Assembly: GCF_047777955.1 (NCBI RefSeq)
Contig: NZ_CP180537.1
Span: forward strand, 3,782,001-3,846,000
DNA: 64,000 nt
Reading direction: 5' to 3'
Source: Didemnitutus sp047777955
GTDB lineage: Bacteria; Verrucomicrobiota; Verrucomicrobiia; Opitutales; Opitutaceae
The position numbers and the translations under genes are program-made. Below, piece after piece: positions 34,155 through 43,300 of this stretch. Position 1 is the stretch's first letter; each line of letters starts with the position of its first letter. A model generated the notes under the pieces. That model was given only the letters and a program-made list of their open reading frames with translations, was not told the origin of the DNA and ran no database searches.

Positions 34155-36254
34155 ATGCATCTGCGCCGTGTCTTCTCCGTCTCGCGTGTCGGAACCAAAA
34201 TCACGCTCCTGGCGATCTGCCCCGTGCTGACCGCCCTGGCGGTGACCTTCGGCACGCTCCTGCTGCTGCGCCACCAGCTCGACGTCCAGATCACCCAGAG
34301 CGTCCGCGACCAGGCGCGGAGCGAATGCGCCAAGATCGCCCAGAACGTCCAGATCCTCTGCGCGAGCGTCGAGGCGCGCAACCAGCGCGAGCTCGCGCGC
34401 GGCCTCAGCGTGGCCCACGAGCTCGTCAGTCAGGCGGGCGGCCTGCGCCTCGCGGACGAGACCGTCACGTGGCGCAGCGTCAACCAGGTCACCCAGGAAG
34501 TCCGCCCGGTCACGCTGCCGCGGATGCTGCTGGCCGGACGCTGGCTCGGCCAGGTGACGTCGCCGCAGGAGGCCGTGCCGGTCGTCGACGAGGTGCGCCG
34601 CCTCACCGGGAACTTCTGCACCATCTTCCAGCGCATGAACGACGCGGGCGACATGCTGCGCGTCGGCACCTCGGTCATGCGCACCGACGGCTCCCGCGCC
34701 CTCGGCACCTTCGTGCCGGCGACGAATCTCGACGGCACCGCCAACGCGGTGGTGCAGACCGTCCTGCGCGGCGAGACCTATCGCGGCCGCGCCTTCGTGG
34801 TGAACGACTGGCATGCCGCGGCCTACGAGCCGATCTGGGACGCCGAGCATCGCCGCGTCATCGGCATGCTGTATACGGGTGTCGGCCTCGGCACCATCAA
34901 CCGCGAGCTGCACGACGCCATCACCCGCATGACCGTCGGACAGAGCGGTTACGTCTTCGTCATCGGCGGCAGCGGCGACCAGCGCGGCAAATACGTCGTG
35001 TCCTTCCAAGGCCAGCGCGACGGCGAGAACATCTGGGACGCGCGCGACTCGACCGGACGGCCGTTCGTCCAGTCGATGGTCGGCAAGGCGCTGCGCACCG
35101 CCGGCACCGACGCCATCGATTTCGAGTCCTACTCGTGGAAAAACGAGGGCGAGTCCCACGCGCGCGCGAAGATTGTCGCCCTCGCCTACTACGCCCCGTG
35201 GGACTGGGTCATCGGCGCCGGCGCCTACGAGGAGGACTTCGCCGCCGTGCGCGCCAAGATCGAGCACGCCGAAACCCACCTGCTCACCTCCCTCGCCGTC
35301 ACCGCCGGTAGCGTGGCCTTCCTCGCGACGCTCGCCGGCGTCCTCATCGCCGGCAGCATCACGCGTCCGATCGTGAAGATCATCGCCAGCCTTCGCGCCA
35401 GCTCGGACGAGATCACCGCCGCGGCGGGCCAGATGTCCGACTCCAGCCAGACCCTGGCCCAGGGCGCCAGCGCCCAGGCCTCCGCCCTCGAGGAGACCAG
35501 CGCCTCCCTCGAGGAGATGAAAAGCATGACCGAGCGCAACGCCGAGAACGCCTCCCAGGCCAACGCGCTCGCCGGCCACACCCGGCACTCCGCCGACGCC
35601 GGCGCCGTCGACATGCAGGCGATGGACCAGGCCATGCGCGCCATCAAGGCGTCGTCGGACGACGTCGCGAAGATCATCAAGACGATCGACGAGATCGCGT
35701 TCCAGACGAACATCCTCGCGCTCAACGCCGCGGTCGAGGCCGCGCGCGCCGGCGAGGCCGGTGCCGGCTTCGCCATTGTGGCCGAGGAGGTCCGCAACCT
35801 CGCGCAGCGCTCCGCCACCGCCGCCAAGGAGACGGCCGCAAAGATCGAGACCGCGATCACCACCACCAGCCAGGGCGTCGCGCTCAGCCAGCGCGTCGCG
35901 CAAGCGCTCCAGGAGATCGTCCAGCAGGTTCGCACGCTCGACAAGCTGGTCACCGACGTCGCCGCCGCGAGCCGGGAGCAGAGCCAGGGCGTCGGCCAGA
36001 TCAATCGCGCGGTCGCACAGGTCGACCATGTCGTCCAGGCCAACGCCGCCGGCGCCGAGGAGGGTGCCGCCGCCGCCGCGGAGCTCAACGCCCAGGCGGT
36101 GGCCTTGCGCACCGCGCTGCGCTCCCTGGAGGATCTCGTCGGCGGCGCCTCCGCCGATCCCGTCCCCACCGCGCCCGTCCCGCCCTCGTCGACCCGGCGG
36201 GCACCGCCCGTCCGTCCCGCGCGTCCCGCCACGCGGGAACTGGCCCGCACCTAG
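34155..36254 (+). CDS. Methyl-accepting chemotaxis protein with Cache_3-Cache_2 and sCache_2 domains
   Basis: This 699-aa chemoreceptor has TM1 at about residues 13-32 and a large periplasmic region of about 350 residues. The first part carries NFCTIFQRMNDAGDMLRVGTSV and GEAYRGRAFV-like text with HAAAYEPIWDAEHRRVIGML (Cache_3-Cache_2). The second carries GQSGYVFVIGGSGDQRGKYVV and YYAPWDWVIGAGAYEEDF (sCache_2). TM2 (LAVTAGSVAFLATLAGVLIAG) leads to the signalling coil with IAFQTNILALNAAVEAARAG. Cache domains bind amino acids, organic acids and similar ligands. ATG 34155 is preferred over TTG 34140. Confidence 0.9.
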   Translation: MHLRRVFSVSRVGTKITLLAICPVLTALAVTFGTLLLLRHQLDVQITQSVRDQARSECAKIAQNVQILCASVEARNQRELARGLSVAHELVSQAGGLRLADETVTWRSVNQVTQEVRPVTLPRMLLAGRWLGQVTSPQEAVPVVDEVRRLTGNFCTIFQRMNDAGDMLRVGTSVMRTDGSRALGTFVPATNLDGTANAVVQTVLRGETYRGRAFVVNDWHAAAYEPIWDAEHRRVIGMLYTGVGLGTINRELHDAITRMTVGQSGYVFVIGGSGDQRGKYVVSFQGQRDGENIWDARDSTGRPFVQSMVGKALRTAGTDAIDFESYSWKNEGESHARAKIVALAYYAPWDWVIGAGAYEEDFAAVRAKIEHAETHLLTSLAVTAGSVAFLATLAGVLIAGSITRPIVKIIASLRASSDEITAAAGQMSDSSQTLAQGASAQASALEETSASLEEMKSMTERNAENASQANALAGHTRHSADAGAVDMQAMDQAMRAIKASSDDVAKIIKTIDEIAFQTNILALNAAVEAARAGEAGAGFAIVAEEVRNLAQRSATAAKETAAKIETAITTTSQGVALSQRVAQALQEIVQQVRTLDKLVTDVAAASREQSQGVGQINRAVAQVDHVVQANAAGAEEGAAAAAELNAQAVALRTALRSLEDLVGGASADPVPTAPVPPSSTRRAPPVRPARPATRELART

Positions 36255-36258
36255 CCGC

Positions 36259-36285
36259 TCAAGTCGCACGGCGCGCGTCCGATAC
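36259..36285 (+). promoter_or_regulatory. Sigma-28-like promoter of the 81-aa gene
   Basis: TCAA at 36259-36262 (in GCTCAAG), 15 bases, then TCCGATAC at 36278-36285, 6 of 8 matches to GCCGATAA. A good AAGGAGG follows at 36286-36292. Confidence 0.5.
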
Positions 36286-36292
36286 AAGGAGG

Positions 36293-36538
36293 GTGTGCTC
36301 GCCACACGCATTTGTCGTGACCGATTCCAGCCTTTCCCCGTCCCCCGCCTCCGCCGCGCCGCGCTCGCTGCTCGACGAACCTGAGGTCGTCGCCATGAGC
36401 GCCTCGCACATCGTGATCCACGCCCCGAAGGGCCGCTGGATCACGATCATGTGCCCGGTCGGCTTCTCGCCCGGCAGCGTCGAGGGCGTCGGGCTCGACA
36501 AGCCGCTCTTCGCCCGCGTCCGCTATCTCGCGGGCTGA
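36293..36538 (+). CDS. Small protein (up to 81 aa), CPxGxxPG motif
   Basis: The longest frame begins with GTG at 36293, directly after AAGGAGG; later starts at 36317 (GTG) and 36395 (ATG, 47 aa) are possible because the Shine-Dalgarno is too close to the first. The conserved-looking part is ASHIVIHAPKGRWITIMC, then PVGFSPGSVEGVGLDKPLFA and RVRYLAG. It shares CPxG[VF][ST]PG-x-GV-PL-A-V-Y with the 76-aa protein at 30.4 kb. No membrane segment or export signal is seen. Function unknown. Confidence 0.5.
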   Translation: MCSPHAFVVTDSSLSPSPASAAPRSLLDEPEVVAMSASHIVIHAPKGRWITIMCPVGFSPGSVEGVGLDKPLFARVRYLAG

Positions 36539-36606
36539 GCGCGGTGCGCATCCGCGCCGGCGCCTTGGCGCGCGGAGCGCTCGTCCCACGCGGGAAGATT
36601 TCCCGC

Positions 36607-36634
36607 TCAAGCCAGGGAGTGATCGCGCCGTAAT
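36607..36634 (+). promoter_or_regulatory. Weak sigma-28-like element before the outer-membrane barrel gene
   Basis: TCAA at 36607-36610, again in a GCTCAAGCC block, then 16 bases and GCCGTAAT at 36627-36634. The first four bases of the -10 are right and the rest are shifted. Shared context with the 25.1 and 36.3 kb elements raises confidence a little. Confidence 0.4.
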
Positions 36635-36748
36635 TAGGCTTACGCTTGCGGTGCGCTTTCGCGCGACCGCCTGAACGGTCCGCCACGGCCGGAAAGTTTC
36701 GGGAGCAATCGTAGTCGGGCACCTTGTGTGCCTGGAACCTGCTTTCTC

Positions 36749-38006
36749 ATGAAGCCATTCCGGCATTCCCTCCTTCGTCGCCGCTTCGCGCTCGCGGCGC
36801 TCATCGGTGCGCTCGCGACCGCCACGGTCGCGGTGCCGGCCTGGAAATTCGAGGCGAGCGCCGCGATCAAGCAAGGCTACGATTCCAACGTCTACCTGCA
36901 GGACGATTTCGCCGGCGCGGCTTCGGCGCCCGCCCGAAAAGGTTCCGGCATCACGGCCGTGAGCGTCGCGCTCGGAACCGAACGGCAGTGGCCTTCACCG
37001 CTCACGCTGACCGCCGGCTACGCGGCTGATCGCTCGTGGTTCTGGTCGGCGCCGGGGAGGACAACACCACCCACCGTCTTTCGCTCGGCCTCGCTGCGCG
37101 CGCGTCCGCCACCATCTGGAACGCCCAGGCCTCGTTGCTACGGCCCGACGGCTCGAGCGATGGTCCGATCTACGCGGGCGCCGGCGGCTCCCCGCGCTCG
37201 GCAGCGTCGCGGTGCGCGACCGGCGCGATGCGCTCGTCACGAACGCCTCGTTCAAGCTCATGCACACCGTGGGCAGATGGCAGCTCCGCCCCGCGGCGAA
37301 TTTCCACTACCAGGATTTCGACACGCCCCACCGCCGGCTCAGCGGTTGCGCCAACTACATTGATCGCAGCGAGCTGTTCGTCGGCGCCGACCTCGCGCGG
37401 CAACTCGCCGCGAACACTTTCGTCATTGCCGGCTACCGCATCGGCGCGCAGCGGCAATACAAGCTCTACGGGATCGACCGCCCTTACGACCGCCGCATCG
37501 ACCGTTTTCTCGCCGGCTTCGAAGGCACGCTGCACCCCGGACTCCAGCTGACCGCCCTCGTGGGACCCGAGATCCGCCACTACGCAGCGGGCACCGCGGC
37601 GGATTTCGATCGCGCCGAACGTCCGTGGTGGGTTGACGCGTCGCTCACCTTCAAGCCGTCCCCCCAGCGCAGTGTTGCGCTATGCTTCCGCCGCCAGACT
37701 CTGCCCTCCAGTTCCAGCCTCGGCATCTACGCCAGCGGCACGTGGGAACTAACCTGGCGCGAACGCCTCAGCGACCACTGCTCCGTTGCCGCCGGTCTCA
37801 AGCTCGCACGCGGGGACTGGATGGCGCCGGCGCTGCGCGAGGATCGGATCGTGACGCCGTTCGCGTGCTACACGCGGAGCCTTGGGCCAAGGCGCCAGCT
37901 CGAACTGACATGGACCTTTGACGATGCCATCAGCCGCGTGCCCGCGACACCGGGCCGCGCATCCCACCGCGACGTGGCTTCGGTTTCCTACCGCGACGCA
38001 CTCTAG
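36749..38006 (+). CDS. Outer-membrane beta-barrel protein, frameshifted twice as assembled
   Basis: About 418 aa when restored. A signal peptide (MKPFRHSLLRRRFALAALIGALATATVAV) precedes FEASAAIKQGYDSNVYLQDD, a common opening of uncharacterised outer-membrane barrels, and then many alternating strands (LSLGLAARASATIWNAQASL, WQLRPAANFHYQDFD, LELTWTFDDAIS). It ends in SVSYRDAL, close to the aromatic end that barrel proteins use for assembly. Single bases are missing at the G run 37054-37057 and the C run 37190-37193. It is 36 bp ahead of a chemoreceptor gene on the same strand. Confidence 0.7.
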
Positions 38007-38042
38007 CCTTGTCCCCCTCACCTCACCTCGCACCCAGCCCCC

Positions 38043-40004
38043 ATGAAAACCAAACTAAAACTCCGCACCATGCTCCTGCTGTCCTTCAGCACCGTGGCGG
38101 CGATCGCCCTCATTATCGGCTCCGTCGGCTACTACGGCGCCGATCGCAACGAACGCGCCATGCACGAAACCGGCTCCGTCCGGTTGCCCGGCGTGGATAG
38201 TCTGCTCCTCACGAAGAGCTACCTTGAACGCATTCGCGGCGTCGTCGAAGCGCTGGCGCGCGCCGACATCTCGCCGGAGATCCGCCGAGGCTACCAGGAA
38301 GAGCTCGCGGGCCTCCGCGAGAAATACGGTGCCGCGCTCAAGACCTATCAGGCTCTTCCCAAGAGCCCCGAAGAATCCGCGCTCGCCGAACAGTTCCTCG
38401 CCGCCCTCGCGACCTGGCGGGGCGAGAACAACAAGGCACTCGAATACGCGCGGGACTTTGAAAACCTCGGCGTCGCCAATCCCGAGGGGCTCGCGCGCAT
38501 TCTCGAGCAGCTCACCAAGGACCACTACGTCGTTGTGCAAAAAGTGCTGCTGCTCCTGCGGGAAAAGGGCCACACCTTCTCCGGCGGCGACGACCCCACC
38601 CTGTGCAATGCCGGCAAGTGGCTGCCCACGTTCCGCTCCAACAACGTGGCGCTGACCGCCGCCGCACGCGACATCGCCGAAGCCCATCGCCGGTTCCACC
38701 TCGCGATCGGCAAGATCAAGGGCCTGGTCGCCGAGGACAAAACGGCCGCCGCAGACGAGGTCTACCGACAGGAAATGACTCCGGCGATGACCGAGGTGTT
38801 CAAGCACTTCGAGACCATGCGCGGCGTGGTGACAGAAGCCCTCGCGCTGCACGAGCGCGCTGAAACGCACGTCGACGGACCGGTGCGCCGCGCGCAGGAG
38901 ATCACCATCGCCGCCGCGGACAAGCTGGTGCAATTTAACCGCGCGGCCGCCGCGGGCATGATCCGCGATTCCGACCTCCAGGGGATCTTCATCAAACGCT
39001 TCTCCCTCGGCGCCATGGTTGTCGGCACGGTCCTCGCCATGACGCTCGGCCTCCTCGTCACCCGGGCGATCGCGCGCCCGATCCAGCGCGTCACCGCCCA
39101 GCTCACCGCTGGCGCCGCGCAAACCGCCGCCGCCGCCGCGCAAGTGTCGACTTCCAGCCAGTCCCTCGCCTCTGGCGCCAGCGAGCAGGCCGCTAGCCTG
39201 GAGGAGACCGGCGCCTCGCTCGAGGAACTAGCGTCGATGACCAAACGCAACGCCGACAGCGCGGCATCCGCCAAGTGTCTTTCCGGCGAGACCCGAGCCG
39301 CGGCCGAGGCAGGCCACACCGACATGTCCGAGATGCGCGCAGCCATGAACGCGATCAAGACCTCCTCCAGCGACATCGCCAAAATCATCAAGACGATCGA
39401 CGAGATTGCGTTCCAGACCAACGTCCTTGCGCTCAACGCCGCGGTCGAGGCCGCGCGCGCCGGCGAGGCCGGTGCCGGATTCGCCGTCGTCGCCGAGGAA
39501 GTGCGCGCGCTCGCTCAACGCTCCGCGCACTCCGCAAAGGAAACCGCTTCAAAAATCGAGGTCGCCATCCAGAACGGGGAGCACGGCGTGCGTATCTCCG
39601 GCAAGGTGGCCTCGTCGCTCGACGTCATCGTCGCCAAGGCTCGGCAGGTCGACGACCTCGTTGGCCAGATCGCCAGCGCTTCCAGCGAACAGACGCAGGG
39701 CATCGGCCAGATCAATGCCGCCGTCGGCCAGATGGATCGCGTCACCCAGGCCAACGCCGCCAACGCGGAGGAAACCGCCGCCGCCGCCGAGGAACTCACC
39801 GCGCAATCCGTCACGCTCACGGAAACCGTCGAGGATCTCCATCTCCTCATCGACGGCGGACAACGTTCACAGGTGCCTTCCTCCACGGCGCGGGCGGCTG
39901 GACCGAAGCATCTCCCCCGCGACGCAAAACCCGCGCCGGCGCGCGCGCCCCAGCCGACCGCCCTCGCGGCCGACACGTCGAAAGGCCTTCCCAAGGACGC
40001 CTGA
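38043..40004 (+). CDS. Methyl-accepting chemotaxis protein with CZB-like region in its periplasmic domain
   Basis: The protein has 653 aa. TM1 covers about residues 12-31 and TM2 about 325-345 (LGAMVVGTVLAMTLGLLVT). The helical region between them contains LTKDHYVVVQKV, then DPTLCNAGKWLPTF and DIAEAHRRFHLAIGKI. That His-Cys-GKW-His-His order is the chemoreceptor zinc-binding (CZB) pattern, which is usually cytoplasmic and C-terminal; here it lies between the membrane helices. The signalling part has IAFQTNVLALNAAVEAARAG and VRALAQRSAHSAKET. It is transcribed with the barrel gene before it and cheW after it. Confidence 0.85.
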   Translation: MKTKLKLRTMLLLSFSTVAAIALIIGSVGYYGADRNERAMHETGSVRLPGVDSLLLTKSYLERIRGVVEALARADISPEIRRGYQEELAGLREKYGAALKTYQALPKSPEESALAEQFLAALATWRGENNKALEYARDFENLGVANPEGLARILEQLTKDHYVVVQKVLLLLREKGHTFSGGDDPTLCNAGKWLPTFRSNNVALTAAARDIAEAHRRFHLAIGKIKGLVAEDKTAAADEVYRQEMTPAMTEVFKHFETMRGVVTEALALHERAETHVDGPVRRAQEITIAAADKLVQFNRAAAAGMIRDSDLQGIFIKRFSLGAMVVGTVLAMTLGLLVTRAIARPIQRVTAQLTAGAAQTAAAAAQVSTSSQSLASGASEQAASLEETGASLEELASMTKRNADSAASAKCLSGETRAAAEAGHTDMSEMRAAMNAIKTSSSDIAKIIKTIDEIAFQTNVLALNAAVEAARAGEAGAGFAVVAEEVRALAQRSAHSAKETASKIEVAIQNGEHGVRISGKVASSLDVIVAKARQVDDLVGQIASASSEQTQGIGQINAAVGQMDRVTQANAANAEETAAAAEELTAQSVTLTETVEDLHLLIDGGQRSQVPSSTARAAGPKHLPRDAKPAPARAPQPTALAADTSKGLPKDA

Positions 40005-40008
40005 ACCA

Positions 40009-40492
40009 TGGACACGAGCACCGCCTCCGCCGTCGCCCGCGCCGGAAATACCTCACCGTCGTGCTCGAAGACGAGAGCTATGGCGTCGCTGCCCTCAAAG
40101 TCTGCGAGATCATCCGGCTACAAAAGATCACTCCCGTCCCGCGGCTGCCGGCGTTCGTCAAGAGCGTCATCAACCTGCGCGGCCGCGTCATTCCCGTGAT
40201 CGACCTGCGCGTCAAGTTCGGGCTCAAGGCCGACCTCACCGCGCGCACCTGCATCGTGGTCGTGCAGATCCGCCTCGCGACCGAACAAATCATCCAGGTC
40301 GGCCTTATCGTCGATGCCGTCGAAGAGGTCGCCAACCTCACCGCGGCCGACCTGGAGCCTACGCCCGAATTCGGCACACGTGTCGACCACTCTTATCTGC
40401 TCGGCATGGCCAAGGTGAAGGGTCAGGTCAAAACCCTGCTCGACATCGACCGGGTCGTCGCCGGCAACGCGCTCCGGACCGCCACCCGCTAA
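40009..40492 (+). CDS. cheW: CheW chemotaxis coupling protein, frameshifted as assembled
   Basis: ATG at 40009, four bases after the chemoreceptor stop, gives MDTSTASAVARAG. One missing A in the run at 40046-40048 hides the join to KYLTVVLEDESYGVAALKVCEII. The restored 161-aa protein has the CheW core: VPRLPAFVKSVINLRGRVIPVIDLRVKFGL, GLIVDAVEEV, and YLLGMAKVKGQVKTLLDIDRVV. CheW joins chemoreceptors to the kinase CheA at the membrane array. No cheA is present in the window, so the partner lies elsewhere. Confidence 0.9.
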
Positions 40493-40587
40493 GCCGGCAC
40501 GGGAGAAGTCCGGGGCCCACCCTGCCCTCAGCTCCACTCGCGGCTTGCCAGCGTCGTGGCGCGCGCTCTCTTTGGCGCACACGACTC

Positions 40588-42435
40588 ATGGCCTCCAACT
40601 ACACCGAAGCCAGCATCAAGACCCTCAGTTCCCTCGAGCACATCCGCCTCCGCCCCGGCATGTATATCGGCCGGCTCGGCAACGGCACCCACGCCGAGGA
40701 CGGCATCTACGTCCTGCTCAAGGAGACGATCGACAACTCGATCGACGAATTCACCATGGGCGCCGGCCGCAAGATCGAGGTCGAGATCGACGAGGAGAGG
40801 CGCTCCGTCCGCGTGCGCGACTACGGCCGCGGCATCCCGCTCGGCAAGCTGGTCGACTGCGTCTCCATCATCAACACCGGAGCGAAATACGACTCCGAGA
40901 CCTTCCAGAAGGCCGTCGGCCTGAACGGCGTCGGGCAGAAGGCCGTCAACGCCCTCTCGCGCCACTACCGCGCCCAGGCCATCCGCGACGGCGAGACCAA
41001 GGTCGTCGAGTTCGAGGCGGGCAAGCTGAAGTCGCAGTCCAAGGTCACCAAGACCACCGACCGCAACGGCACGCTGATCGAGTTCACGCCCGACGCGCAG
41101 CTCTTCGGCGCCGACTTCCGCTTCCGCACCGAGTTCATCGAGGACATGCTGTGGAACTACGCGTTCCTCAACCGCGGCCTCACCCTCACGCTCAACGGCA
41201 AACCCTTCAAATCCGAGAACGGCCTCAAGGACCTCCTCACCAAGGAACTCTCCGGCGAGCCGCTCTATCCGATCATCCATCTCGAGGGCGAGGACATCGA
41301 GGTCGCGTTCACCCACGGCAACCACTACGGCGAGGAATACTGGTCGTTCGTCAACGGCCAGCACACCACCATGGGCGGCACCCACCTCGCCGCCTTCCGC
41401 GAGGCGCTGGTCGAGACCGTCCGCAACCACTTCAAGAAGGACTTCGACGCCGCCGACGTCCGCCAGTCGATCGACGCCGCCATCGCCGTCCGCGTGCAGG
41501 AGCCGGTGTTCGAGTCGCAGACCAAGACCAAGCTCGGCTCCACCGACATGGGCCCGAAGGGTCCGAGCCTGAAGGAATTCGTCGGCAAGTTCATGCAGCA
41601 GGCGCTCGACGTCTACCTGCACAAGAACCGCGAGGTCGCCGAGACCATCAAGCGCAAGATCGAGGAGAACGAGCACGAGCGCAAGGAGCTCGCCGGCATC
41701 CGCAACATCGCCCGCGAGCGCGCCAAGAAGGCCTCGCTCCACAACCGCAAGCTCCGCGACTGCCGCCTCCACCTCGGCGACCGCAACGAGCGCGCCGAGC
41801 AGAGCACGCTCTTCATCGTCGAGGGCGACTCCGCCGCCGGCTCGCTCACGTCGTGCCGCGACGTCCAGACGCAGGCCGTCTTCGCCCTGAAGGGCAAGCC
41901 GCTCAACACCTACGGCCTCTCGAAGAAGGTCATCTACGAGAACGAGGAGTTCCACCTCCTCCAGTCCGCGCTCAACATCGAGGAAGGCCTCGACGGCCTG
42001 CGCTACAACCGGATCGTCATCGCCACCGACGCCGACGTCGACGGCATGCACATCCGCCTGCTGCTGATTTCGTTCTTCCTCCAGTTCTTCCCCGACGTCA
42101 TCCGCAACGGCCACCTCTTCATCCTCGAGACGCCGCTCTTCCGCGTCCGCAACAAGAAGCGGACGATCTACTGCTACGACGAGCGCGAGAAGCAGTCCGC
42201 CATCGCCGAGCTCGGCGCCGGCCACGAGATCACGCGCTTCAAGGGCCTGGGCGAAATCTCCTCGGGCGAGTTCAAGGACTTCATCGGCGAGGCCATCCGC
42301 CTCGAACCGGTGAACCTGAACCACCTCTACAGCTCCGAGGAGCTGCTCGCCTTCTTCATGGGCAAGAACACGCCCGAGCGGCAGGACTTCATCATCGAGA
42401 ATCTCCGCGTCGAGAAGGACCTCGTCGAGGTCTAG
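40588..42435 (+). CDS. parE: DNA topoisomerase IV subunit B (short type)
   Basis: The protein has 615 aa. The ATPase part shows EHIRLRPGMYIGRLG, DNSIDEF, VRDYGRGIPLG and GLNGVGQKAVNALS. The Toprim part shows LFIVEGDSAAGS and ATDADVDGMHIRLL, and GLGEISSGEFKDFIGE follows near the end. These residues bind ATP and the metal for strand passage. Length and wording match the ParE branch of Bacteroidetes/Verrucomicrobia rather than GyrB. Its partner subunit A is encoded at 47.7 kb on the same strand. Confidence 0.92.
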   Translation: MASNYTEASIKTLSSLEHIRLRPGMYIGRLGNGTHAEDGIYVLLKETIDNSIDEFTMGAGRKIEVEIDEERRSVRVRDYGRGIPLGKLVDCVSIINTGAKYDSETFQKAVGLNGVGQKAVNALSRHYRAQAIRDGETKVVEFEAGKLKSQSKVTKTTDRNGTLIEFTPDAQLFGADFRFRTEFIEDMLWNYAFLNRGLTLTLNGKPFKSENGLKDLLTKELSGEPLYPIIHLEGEDIEVAFTHGNHYGEEYWSFVNGQHTTMGGTHLAAFREALVETVRNHFKKDFDAADVRQSIDAAIAVRVQEPVFESQTKTKLGSTDMGPKGPSLKEFVGKFMQQALDVYLHKNREVAETIKRKIEENEHERKELAGIRNIARERAKKASLHNRKLRDCRLHLGDRNERAEQSTLFIVEGDSAAGSLTSCRDVQTQAVFALKGKPLNTYGLSKKVIYENEEFHLLQSALNIEEGLDGLRYNRIVIATDADVDGMHIRLLLISFFLQFFPDVIRNGHLFILETPLFRVRNKKRTIYCYDEREKQSAIAELGAGHEITRFKGLGEISSGEFKDFIGEAIRLEPVNLNHLYSSEELLAFFMGKNTPERQDFIIENLRVEKDLVEV

Positions 42436-42516
42436 CGCCGCGAGCCCGAAGTCCCGGGTGGAGAAATCCTGCCCGCTCCGGACCCTCAGCTCACCGCGGT
42501 CCGCCGCCCGCGGGCC

Positions 42517-43293
42517 TTACGGCAGCAATCCCTCCAGCCCCGCCGCGGCGAACTTGCTGCGCAGCTCCGCCAGCGCGCGCCGGCTGGCGGTGAGGGGCGA
42601 CACCGGCACATCGAGGTGGAACACCACCTCGTCGTCGCCGCTGCGCTCGATCTTCTTCACCCGCGCGAGGTTCACCAGCACCTGCCGGTGGATGCGCACG
42701 AACTGCGCCTCGGGGAGCGTCTCCTCCCACGACTTGAGCGTGCGCAGCACGAGCAGCGTCTGGCCGCCGTGCAGCAGCAGCTCGGTGTAGTTCTCCGCCG
42801 AGCGGACCGCGCAGATCGAGACCACGGGCACGAAGCGCGTCGTGCCGTCGGTCTTCACGAACACGCGATCGTCCATCGTGAGCCGCCGGCCTGCCGCCGC
42901 CGCGACGGGCGCCGCCGGCGCCACCGCCAGGGTGCGGGCCTCGCCGAGGCGCTGCAGCGTGGCCGCCAGCCGCGGGCCGGACACGGGCTTGAGCAGGTAG
43001 TCGAGCGCGTTGACCTCGAAGGCCCGCAACGCAAACCGGTCGTAGGCGGTGACGAACACGATCTGCGCGCCGGGCTTCACGCTGTCGAGCAGGTCGAAGC
43101 CGCTGCCGCCGCGCAGCTGGATGTCGAGGAACACAAGGTCGTAGTCCGCCCGGCCGAGCAGCGCGCGCGCGTCGTTCAGCGTGCCGGCCTCGCCGGCGAT
43201 CTCCACGCCCGGCGCGGCGCCGAGCAGGCGCCGCAGCTCGAGGCGCGCGAGCGGTTCGTCATCGATCAGGAGGGCGCGGCGGGTCGTCGGCAT
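42517..43293 (-). CDS. LytTR-family response regulator
   Basis: The protein has 258 aa. The receiver has LLIDDEPLARLEL, phosphoacceptor D57 in LVFLDIQLRGGSGFD, and YLLKPVSGPRL. The C-terminal LytTR DNA-binding domain has DRVFVKTDGTTRFVPVVSIC, ENYTELLLHGGQ, and FVRIHRQVLVNLARVKKIE. A GGAGGT site precedes the ATG at 43293 by eleven bases. The start lies 7 bp behind the sensor gene's stop, so this is the direct output of that sensor. Target genes are unknown; the operon itself is a usual target in this class. Confidence 0.9.
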   Translation of the reverse strand: MPTTRRALLIDDEPLARLELRRLLGAAPGVEIAGEAGTLNDARALLGRADYDLVFLDIQLRGGSGFDLLDSVKPGAQIVFVTAYDRFALRAFEVNALDYLLKPVSGPRLAATLQRLGEARTLAVAPAAPVAAAAGRRLTMDDRVFVKTDGTTRFVPVVSICAVRSAENYTELLLHGGQTLLVLRTLKSWEETLPEAQFVRIHRQVLVNLARVKKIERSGDDEVVFHLDVPVSPLTASRRALAELRSKFAAAGLEGLLP

Positions 43294-43300
43294 CGTCAAG

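Noticed and set aside
40528..42324. 598-codon minus-strand frame inside parE
   Set aside because: It is antisense to a gene with complete catalytic motifs and is compositionally biased.
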